From contig NC_084768.1 in assembly GCF_028858725.1 (NCBI RefSeq), positions 4,571,853 to 4,635,852 on the forward strand: a stretch of DNA of 64,000 bases, written 5' to 3'. The notes under the pieces were generated by a model. The model saw nothing but the letters and a program-made list of their open reading frames with translations, was not told the DNA's origin and made no database searches. Shown piece by piece: positions 33,651 through 43,893 of the stretch. How positions within the stretch are numbered: the first letter of the stretch is position 1; every line of letters starts with the position of its first letter. Both the position numbers and the translations under genes were made by a program. The DNA comes from Colius striatus (Eukaryota > Chordata > Aves > Coliiformes > Coliidae).

Positions 33651-36111
33651 ATGTCCATGACTTGCACTGGGGATCGGATGCTTGGGGAGTTGCCTCAGGA
33701 CCATGCTTCTCTGTCCAGACCTGCCACAAGCTGGGTTGTTCCATCACCCACCTTTTCCTCAAAAAAACCCCAAACCATAGGCACTTCCCAGCTGCTCCCC
33801 TGTTTCTGCCTGGGGAAGGCTCTGCTGTTGTCAGGAGGATTACAGGGAGTGACCAAACCCAGACATTGGCCACCAGAAGTTGATTCCTGTGGGCCGTCAG
33901 GAAAGGCCCTTTTATAAGTGTGGTGATTTGGCCCAGCCAGCACAGATCCACCCTGCTGCCATCTCCCTTATTCACCTTCACAAAGACTGTCTATAAACTG
34001 GAGGAATATAAAGGGCAACATTTAAAAGGATGTAGTAGTGTTGGCACATAAGGAGTGCTAAGAAACTGTACATCTGACCTCCTCATGAGATACAGCTACA
34101 GCAGTAACATTTTTTTAATCAGCTAGTGCTACTGGTTCCAGTTTTCCACAGATTGTCCAGTCTTTGCTTAGGTTTTCTCTTTGCTCCAAATTTTATTTGC
34201 TATGAATTGGTGCAGATGTGCTTTCAGAGGGATTTTTTTCATCAATATATGCTGTTAATTCACAACTAAAAAGCAGTCAGGAACACTATACTCTTATTAA
34301 TAAATGATCCTTTCATAAAAGACACATTTAAAACTATCAGCAATGCCCACGAGCAAACATATATATATAATAAATCTAACAGAAATATCCCTTCCTACAA
34401 AAGTTAGGGAAGATCTCAGATAAGACCCCAAACCTTTAGCTTGATAATATTCATATGGATCAGTCTAGTATCTGTTCATTCAGTGTTAAAATTGATTGAA
34501 GATGGTTACTAATACCCCCATCATTTGCTCCACTGTCCATTCTTTTAAATAACCTTTACAACTTTAATATAAGAGGCATTCATAAATATATTTTTTCCAC
34601 TGTTCACACAGAACTCAAAGGTAAAACCAGAAGTTACTTCACTGGCTCTGGATATTGCAGCAAGCTTCCAGTGGCTACTCAGTTAAATACCCATTAGAGT
34701 CATTTCTAAAGGAGACATTCAAAAGCACTTCTGCTTAAAATCATGTGTAATATCATGGTTGGGACATTCACTTTTAGTATTGAACCATTCAGTTCAAATC
34801 TCTGCTCCTGACCAGGAAGGAAAGGCATATCAAAACATCAGATGAGTATTGTGGTGTATGGGTAGAGGAGGAACGCTGGCCTCTCTTACTTTTGAGGAGG
34901 GATGGGAGCCACTTATACATTCAGGAGAGGAATCCAGGACAATAAAAATGGCATAGGCACAGGAACAGCTACTGTGGGACAACAGAGAAATTGAGTGTTC
35001 ATATCCCAGATCAGAGAGAGGCATAACAGCATGAAAAAGGAATAATCTACCTCGTATTCACCGAATTTATCACAGGGAAAGAGCATGCACATGGAAGTTT
35101 ATCACACAACCAGCTGCTTTACTTCACTGTCAGCAAGTTACCTCCCAGTAACTTCTTATATCTCAAAGCCCTCCTTACTTTCCTGGGCAGGATTTAAACC
35201 ACAGCCTCTCCTTAATGTCTTTAGAGGCCATCTCAGATATTTCTCTGCAAATGAGTTTTTATTGTACACACTGGTCCTGCAAGCACAATTTTCTTCTTGC
35301 TTTGTACAAGAGAACGTGGGTCCCCTATGCAGAAGTATGCTAACAAAGCAGGGTCTCTGGGAGCAGCCATCAGTGTCTTACTTGCTTCTGAAGTTACTGC
35401 AAGGAGACACTGAAAATTTCATCTGTCACAGGAAAATCAAACAGCCTATTTTCATTCTGCACACCGTACCTACACAAAGACATTTGGCCACCTGCTTTTA
35501 AAATGCCGAGTGTAAACACCTCACACTAACAAAAGTAGAGAACAATGTTTTTGATGGAGCTTGTTTTGATCTGGGCTATTGCCTTGCACATCTGGAGCCT
35601 ATTGATAACAGCAGTCCGTCCTTAGGCTTAAAACTGGAGACATGACGTTTTTGTTAGTGTCGTTAATCTCATTAGATATCTACCCAGAAGTTTTTTGACA
35701 GGAAAATGAGTCAGAGACTGGAATGGATATGGATTTTTGGTTAACTTGCAAGACTTTTTCTCCAGCTTTGGAACACGCACAGTCACTAACATGAAAGAGC
35801 TTACACTGTGCAAAACCCTGTAAGCCCGGCATAACTCATGGCAGAAGGCAATTCCAACTGGTTCAACAATGTGAAGGCTACTTTCCGTTTGTTTCAACGG
35901 TGTGTAGACTGCATTCTACAGAATAGCTTAACAATTCGGGTTATTTCAATGAGCTGTTCACATTCAACCAACTTGTAGCCATTTGTTCAACCTTACAGTT
36001 CTAAATGCAACCAAATATTGTTCACAGTTTTAGTTGGGGTACATTCCCTTCCCAGCAGGGAACGTAGACCTAAACTGGGAAAACTTTCTTCTGATGCTAC
36101 AAGTTATTTGA
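32506..36111. other. Gene-free stretch
   Basis: No exon recognised. The only structure is a short CCTGTC hexamer run at 33617-33659. Open frames are short and featureless. Confidence 0.45.
33617..33659. repeat. Short CCCTGT hexamer run
   Basis: About seven hexamers, the last two being CATGTC variants, next to an A/T-rich run. A simple repeat. Confidence 0.85.
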
Positions 36112-36655
36112 GAAGTTCTCCCTCTCTGCTCTGCCCTGCTGAGGCCTCATCTGGAGTCCTGTGTCCAGTTCTGGGCTCCTCAGCTCAAGAGGGACAGGGA
36201 ATTGCTGGAGAGAGTCCAGCACAGGGCACCAAGATGATCAGGGGATGGAGCATCTTTCATACGAGGAAAGGCTGTGGGAACTGGGGCTGTTTAGTCTGGA
36301 GGAGACTGAGGGGGGATCTTATTAACATTCATAAATATCTAAAGGGTGGGTGTCAGGAGGTTGGGACATCCCTCTTTTCTATAGCAGCCAGCAACAGGAC
36401 AAGGGGTGATGGGATGAAACTGGAACACAAAAAGTTCCACTTAAATGTAAGAAGAAACTGTTTGAGTGTTTCAGTGATGGAGCCCTGGCACAGGCTGCCC
36501 AGAGGGGTTGTGGAGGCTCCTTCCTTGGAGGTCTTCAAGACCCACCTGGACACGTTCCTGTGTGACCTGATCTAGGTGACCCTGCTTCTGCAGGGGGGTT
36601 GGACTGGATGATCTCTAAAGACCCCTTCCAACCCCACCATTCTGTGATTCTATGA
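36112..36655 (+). mobile_element. CR1 LINE, 3' fragment with intact tail
   Basis: Well-preserved 3' region: AAGTTCTCCCTCTCTGCTCT, GGAGTCCTGTGTCCAGTTCT, GAGGAAAGGCTGTGGGAACT, CAGGCTGCCCAGAGGGGTTG, GGTTGGACTGGATGATCTCT and the tail ATTCTGTGATTCTATGA. The close match between this copy and the one at 60.8 kb suggests both come from one fairly young subfamily. Confidence 0.93.
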
Positions 36656-39600
36656 AGACCATAGTAGTTTATAGATTATAATGTGGTGTTTGTGATGAGC
36701 ACCAGATAAAGTACAAAGTGTTTAAATGGTGTTTGAAAGCACCATTCCCTTTTCACATTCACCCCTATGTTCCTGACTCTCTGTACTTGTGTGCCTGATA
36801 TAGCATGAAATCCACTAGTGAGAAAAGCAACTGTAATGCACAAAGCCTCAAAGGAGATACTGTGATATATCCTCCTTGCCTTTTCTAATATGATGCAATT
36901 ATTGAAATGGAAAATGAATAATATTTCACCATGCTGAGAATCAAAACGATACTCACTCTGTTTCTGGGATTATGGCCATTTAAAGGATTAACTTCAGAAC
37001 AGCAGTCCAAGGAGATCTCAGCACTTTTGTACCAAAGGAAGCTGTTGCATGGCAGAATCAGCATCTGTGCAAACCGATACACTTTCTTCTCTAAAGGAGC
37101 TTCTCTTTCAGACTCAAAACCTCAAAATGAGCTGTCATCAGGAAGCCCAAGAGGATTTTCCTGTTTCTAGGGTTTTTTTTAACCTTTTCAATTAAAGTAT
37201 TAACTTGTGGCTTACTCTGCTTGCAAAGGGCAGCCTTGCAAAATGACAGCTATGGGCCACAAGGTAGTTACACTTACTGAGGTGCCGATATTCAACTGGG
37301 AATTGATTGCTAATGGTGCAATTTGCCTTGACAATATCTCAGCATAAGAAACTGTTTCAACATTCTCAACAATCTTACTTTCTAGACATATCAAGATATG
37401 TCAAGATATTTTTCTTTCCCTCTGCTTTCAGTACCTTTTGGGGAAGTGATAACATGACATTTTGCACTTCAGTGCAAAGGGTACCAGGAACACCCATATG
37501 TAAAAATTAGGCAGCTGGCTTTACTCCTTCAGAGTGACAGATGTGATACGTTTTTATATAGGACAACTTGATGGGGCTGAATTGTGTGGTGAAGTAACAC
37601 ACTGTGAAATGCAGACACCTTTCTGCATTGTCCTCTGAAGGAAGGGAGAACCCCTGTGTCTCTGTCCCTGCTGCAATGCTGAGCACTATAAGCATCACGG
37701 TTGCAAACAGAGCATTTTGTCAGATTCATCTCTGCAGAAAGCCACAGAAGGTATGTAAGAAACTTTGAGGTCTGTTTTAGAAAACCCAGGGGAACAGTTG
37801 CAGAGTCACAGCAGTTCACAGACATGTTTAAGTTGTACAGTGCTACAACCAATTGCCATCTTAGAGTCTGCTGCACAGCTATCAAAAGAATTTGGGTTGG
37901 AAATACAGCCCACACACCTGCCTTGCTCTGCCAAAGACCAGTCAGAATAATGAGAGTGGAAAAGGAAAACTCAGAGCAGACCCCTCAACGTGCTGACTAT
38001 ACTCTTCCCAGATTGGTTTTTACTGAGCTCTCATTTTTCTTTCTGTGACTGAAGGGAAAAGCAGAAAAAAACCCCCAACAACACACCTTGCCAATTAGAT
38101 TTAAACATTTAAATTGCCCCAACACATTGTATGAGAGAATTGATATTTACAAAGTTGATTAGAGAGATCTGACAAGTTCAATCAAACAAGACACAGCCTA
38201 GTACAGAATAAAGACTAACTTTGCAACAGCACAAGATTGAGACGTATCAGAAAAGCACCCAAAGGAGCAAATGCTCCATGGGAGGCTACTATGGCAACAA
38301 GCTCTTCTGGGTTTTTGAGCCCCTCCAGCACTCATGTCCCTCAACAGCTCCCACCACCCTGGAAGCAACAATTATATCTGCTCTAGAAATTAGCAGGAGT
38401 AGCACATGCCACTTCAAGCCTGGTGTTTCAGCCTGCACAGTGCTGAGCTAGGACATGGTAAATGACTGAAAAATGACAGCAGAGCAGCAGCTCTCCAGAA
38501 CTTGTCACTCAAGGTTTTGTTTAAAACCAACAGGTTTTAAGTGCAGCTTTTCATTGCCATTTCTCAACCTTAGAACAACTGCAGTAATAGTGTTGGAGCT
38601 GTGGAGGACCCTGATAACAAGATTCATTTTATCTTAGATGTTCCCACTTGTAGCCATCTATATTTTTGCTAGTCAGGTAAACTGACACTAGAGTCAATAG
38701 GGAGTAATGAGTATTTCTAGAGAACAACTCATCTGCTTGTATTTACACATTCAATCCAAGAAGAAAGGAATCATGCTCCATAAGTAGCTTTTTCCTTCAT
38801 CTGACTAGAAAAGAAATGTAGACAATCAGTTCAGATGCTTGTAATAACAGACACATCAGCATTGTATAAATCCTAATCCCAGTAATTTATTTTCACACTT
38901 TTTCAACTACAGATCACTTTTTCCTCCTCTGCCCAGATTACTCTGGAGGTCTTTTTTTTCCTGCTAAACATTCATGTCCTATACAGTAACACATTACATA
39001 CACTTAATTCTCTAGGCCTCTGTTTTCACATTTGCTTGTACTCTCAGCTCTCTCCCTGTCAATGTTATTCTGGTTGCTGCCTTCTCCGAAACACGTCATT
39101 CTTAAACATTTTGGCTGGGGGTTGGGGTGGGGAGGGAAGAGGGTTTATTTCAAACAGCAAACCTCAAAAGACATTTAAGAATTCCATATAATCCCAGAGA
39201 TATCCCACACTGTGGTCATTGCTATGCTTCCTTTACGTTTCATAAACCAGAAGGAAGCTGCATTAGTTTGTGCCTTTTGATTGTAGATAAAGATAACAAC
39301 TGATGCATAAGATTAATGTATATTCATGAGTAGAATTATAGCTGTTCATGAAAGCACTACATTAGTGCCTGGTAATCAACATCTACTTTGCTTTCTTTTA
39401 ATTTTAAAGTTAGCACAGTCACTAATCAAAGGTAATTACAACGCTGCCATTTGAAATGTTTATAAGGAGTTCTGTAGGAGGAAGAACAAGAAGAAGTGCA
39501 ATTTCTTCCTCTACAGTGACACACGGTACTAGTGAACAACACTGTGATTTGGCTTCACAGAGCTTATCTGCAGAGTTTTGGCATGGAAATAGTAATTGTA

Positions 39601-40216
39601 AAAGCGATATTTTCATATCTGAATAAAGCCTTTTGCCCAAGAATCACAAGGCCAGAGTAAATATTAATAATTCCTATCTGCAAGATGAAGTACAGAAACA
39701 CTGAAGCCACTCTTATTGGTAAAAGTGGGGCAAAGAATAGAGTAAGTTTCCAAGGAAGTACAAAACATCAGTGGCACAATCAAGGACAGCATTCACATGC
39801 CCTTCTTCTCACTCCTGAGACTGAGACAACCTTTGGAAAATAAGAATGAAATGAGTAGTCATTTTCATTCTTTCTAAACCACAGAAAAATAGGTCAGCCA
39901 TGTTTTCATTTTAGACTACTACCCATTAATTCTATTTCCATTACAATTTGTTCTGTCAGCTTGCAAGAACTAGCCATCACAAGCTACAATCACGTGTTTG
40001 TTCCTAGACTAGCCTAACAGCACCTTGAATACAAAACACGGCTTTCTCTGAGACAGGAAAAGAAAGACTGGGGAAAGGAGAGCTACTGGTGTTTCAATAT
40101 ACACTTTACAAAAATGGTTGTTGCTTTTGCAACTTCTCCAATGTTCCTGGGAATAAGCCAGGTTCAGGTCCATCTATACATAAACCAGAAACCATAAACC
40201 ACAAACCACAAATCTA
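36656..40216. other. Gene-free stretch before the satellite
   Basis: Unique AT-rich sequence. No exon, RNA gene or known repeat was recognised. Confidence 0.45.
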
Positions 40217-43200
40217 TGTTTTTTAGTGACTTTTTAGTGGCTTTTTTACTGGCTTTTTGAGTGGCTTTTTTAGTAGCTTTTGAGTGGCTTTCTAAGTGTC
40301 TTTTTTTAGTGTCTTTCTTTATTGTGTTTCTCTGATTCTATGGTTCTACGGTTCTCTGATGATGTTGTTTCTACGAGTCTATGGTGACAGGGCTCAGTGC
40401 TGCCGCCTTGTGTCCGAAAGCAAGAGCTGCAGCCGGGCTGCTCTCGTCTGCCACCATGTGGTGCAGCGTGAGTACTGCAGCGCTCGATTGACACCGCAGC
40501 GTGTGCGCGGCGCTGGGCTGTGACTGATGTCGGGGCATTCCCGCACTATTCTGATGGGCTGCTGGCTCCACAGACTATTTAGGAATTAGGAATTAGGAAT
40601 TTAGGCTTTTTATGGTTTTGGTGGCTTTTTAGTGTCTTTTTAAGTGGTTTTTTAGTGTTTTTTTTTAATACAATGCTTTTTAAAAATAATATCCTTTTTA
40701 GGGGATTTTTTGTGGCTTTTTGTTAGCATTTTTAGTGGCTTTTTTAGTGACTTCTTTTCTTGTGTTTCCATGATTCTGTGTTTCTCTGGTTCTACGATTC
40801 CACGGTTCTCTGGCGCTGTGTTTCTACGAGTCTATGGTTCAGGGCTCGGTGCTGCCGCCTTGTGTCCGAATTGAAGAGCTGCGGCCGGGCTGCTCTCTTC
40901 TGCCACCATGTGGTGGAGCGTGAGTACTGCAGCGCTCGATTGACACCGCAGCGTGTGCGCGGCGCTGGGCTGTGACTGTCTGCTGTCGGGGCATTCCCGC
41001 ACTATTCTGATGGGCTGCTGGCTCCACACACTATTTAGGAATTAGGAATTAGGAATTTAGGCTTTTTAGTGGTTTCTTGTGGCTTTTTAGTGGCTTTTTA
41101 TGTTTTTTGGTGGCTTTTTAGTGCCTTTTTAAGTGGCTTTTTAGTGGCTTTTTTTAATACAATGCTTTTTAAAAATAATATCTTTTTTAGGGGATTCTTT
41201 TGTGGCTTTTTTCTCTTTTTAATGGCCTATTAGTGGTTTTTAGTGGCTTTTTTAATGACTTCTTTTCTTGTGTTTCTGTGGTTCTATGATTCTCTGGTTC
41301 TCTGGCTCTGTGTTTCTACGAGTCTATGGTGACAGAGCTCAGTGCTGCCGCCCTGTGTCCGAAATCAAGAGCTGCAGTCGGGCTGCTCTCTTCTGCCACC
41401 ATGTGGTGACGCGTGAGTACTGCAGCGCTCGATTGACACCGCAGCGTGTGCGCGGCGCTGGGCTGTGACTGTCTGCTGTCGGGGCATTCCCGCACTATTC
41501 TGATGGGCTGCTGGCTCCACACACTATTTAGGAATTAGGAATTAGGAATTTAGGCTTTTTAGTGGTTTCTTGTGGCTTTTTAGTGGCTTTTTATGGTTTT
41601 TGGTGGCTTTTTTAGTGGCTTTTTTTATACAATGCTTTTTAAAAATAATGTCTTTTTTAGGGGATTTTTTGTGGGTTTTTAGTGGCTTTTTTAGTGATTT
41701 CTTTTCTTATGTTTCTATGATTCTGTGATTCTATGGTTCTATGATGTGTTTCTACGAGTCTATGGTGTCAGAGCTCAGTGCTGCCGCCTTGTGTCCGAAT
41801 TGAAGAGCTGCAGCCGGGCTGCTCTCTTCTGCCACCATGTGGTGGAGCGTAAGTACTGCAGCGCTCGATTGACACCGCAGCGTGTGCGCGGCGCTGGGCT
41901 GTGACTGTCTGCTGTCGGGGCATTCCCGCACTATTCTGATGGGCTGCTGGCTCCACACACTATTTAGGAATTAGGAATTAGGAATTTAGGCTTTTTAGTG
42001 GTTTCTTGTGGCTTTTTAGTGGCTTTTTATGGTTTTTGGTGGCTTTTTTAGTGGCTTTTTTTATACAATGCTTTTTAAAAATAATGTCTTTTTTAGGGGA
42101 TTTTTTGTGGGTTTTTAGTGGCTTTTTTAGTGATTTCTTTTCTTATGTTTCTATGATTCTGTGATTCTATGGTTCTATGATGTGTTTCTACGAGTCTATG
42201 GTGTCAGAGCTCAGTGCTGCCGCCTTGTGTCCGAATTGAAGAGCTGCAGCCGGGCTGCTCTCTTCTGCCACCATGTGGTGGAGCGTAAGTACTGCAGCGC
42301 TCGATTGACACCGCAGCGTGTGCGCGGCGCTGGGCTGTGACTGTCTGCTGTCGGGGCATTCCCGCACTATTCTGATGGGCTGCTGGCTCCACAGACTATT
42401 GAGGAATTAGGAATTAGGAATTTAGGCTTTTAATGGTTTTTTGGTGGCTTTTTTAGTGGCTTTTTAAGTGGCTTTTTATTGGCTTTTTTATACAATGCTT
42501 TTTAAAAATAATGTCTTTTTTTAGGGGATTTTTTGTGGCTTTTTAATCTTTTTTAATGGCTTTTTAGTGGTTTTTAAGTGGCTTTTTTAGTGACTTCTTT
42601 TCTTGTGTTTCTATGATTCTGTGATCCTATGGTTCTATGATTCTCTGGTTCTCTGGCTCTGTGTTTCTATGAGTCTGTGGTGTCAGAGCTCAGTGCTGCC
42701 GCCTTGTGTCCGAATTGAAGAGCTGCAGTCGGGCTGCTCTCGTCTGCCACCATGTGGTGACGCGTTAGTACTGCAGCGCTCACACTGCAGCGTGTGCGCG
42801 GCGCTGGGCTGTGACTGTCTGCTGTCGGGGCATTCCCGCACTATTCTGATGGGCTGCTGGCTCCACAGACTATTTAGAAATTAGGAATTAGGAATTTAGG
42901 CTTTTTAGTGGTTTCTTGTGGCTTTTTAGTGGCTTTTTATGGTTTTTGGTGGCTTTTTTAGTGGCTTTTTTTATACAATGCTTTTTAAAAATAATGTCTT
43001 TTTTAGGGGATTTTTTGTGGGTTTTTAGTGGCTTTTTTAGTGACTTCTTTTCTTGTGTTTCTATGGTTCTGTGATTCTATGGTTCTATGATGTGTTTCTA
43101 CGAGTCTATGGTGACAGAGCTCAGTGCTGCCGCCCTGTGTCCGAAATCAAGAGCTGCAGCCGGGCTGCTCTCTTCTGCCACCATGTGGTGGAGCGTGAGT

Positions 43201-43787
43201 ACTGCAGCGCTCGATTGACACCGCAGCGTGTGCGCGGCGCTGGGCTGTGACTGTCTGCTGTCGGGGCATTCCCGCACTATTCTGATGGGCTGCTGGCTCC
43301 ACAGACTATTGAGGAATTAGGAATTAAAAATTTAGGCTTTTTAGTGGTTTCTTGTGGCTTTTTAGTGGCTTTTTATGGGTTTTCGTGGCTTTTTTAGTGG
43401 CTTTTTAGTGGCTTTTTTTATACAATGCTTTTTAAAAATAATGTCTTTTTTAGGGGATTTTTTGTGGTTTTTTAGTAGATTTTTTAATGGCTTTTTAGTG
43501 GTTTTTAGTGGCTTTTTTAGTGACTTCTTGTGTTTCTATGGTTCTGTGATTCTCTGGTTCTCTGATGTGTTTCTACGAGTCTATGGTTCAGGGCTCGGTG
43601 CTGCCGCCTTGTGTCCGAATTGAAGAGCTGCAGTCGGGCTGCTCTCGTCTGCCACCATGTGGTGAAGCGTGAGTACTGCAGCGCTCGATTGACACCGCAG
43701 CGTGTGCGCGGCGCTGGGCTGTGACTGTCTGCTGTCGGGGCATTCCCGCACTATTCTGATGGGCTGCTGGCTCCACAGACTATTTAG
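40217..43787. repeat. Eight-unit composite satellite (about 430-490 bp unit)
   Basis: Eight head-to-tail units. The anchor word AGAGCTGC recurs at spacings of about 451, 494, 436, 436, 478, 431 and 474 bp. Each unit has two halves. One is a T-rich half of GTGGCTTTTTAG-like steps, a TACAATGCTTTTTAAAAATA block and a TTCTATGATTCTGTGATTCT run that resembles the CR1 tail octamer. The other is a CpG-rich half of about 200 bp holding GCTGCCGCCTTGTGTCCG, TGCCACCATGTGGTG, GCAGCGTGTGCGCGGCGCTG and GGGGCATTCCCGCACTATTC. TTAGGAATTAGGAATTAGGA joins the halves in most units. The CpG-rich half is much better conserved than the T-rich half, which varies in length. Recurrent 62-75-codon frames on both strands are side effects of the repeat. 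Confidence 0.95.
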
Positions 43788-43893
43788 GGAATGCCGCGCC
43801 GCCACGTTGAGCCGCTGGGCAATGACAATGCGGCGTCAGGCGTTGCCAGGTAACGTCCATGCCAGCAGCCCATCAAAGAATTGCAAGAATGCC
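43739..43893. repeat. Inverted repeat at the array's right edge
   Basis: The 32 bp at 43739-43770 in the last unit (GGCATTCCCGCACTATTCTG onward) recur as a reverse complement at 43862-43893 with 26 of 32 matches and no gap. A shorter inverted piece, GGGAATGCC, lies at about 43788. The arms enclose GC-rich sequence found nowhere else in the array. Confidence 0.8.

Noticed and set aside
41030-41065. Interstitial telomere repeat (TTAGGAATTAGGAATTAGGA)
   Set aside because: The heptamer is TTAGGAA, not TTAGGG, and there are only three copies per unit.
40306-43805. Recurring 62-75-codon frames in every satellite unit on both strands
   Set aside because: They repeat because the unit repeats. They end in the T-rich half, and similar frames exist on the opposite strand.
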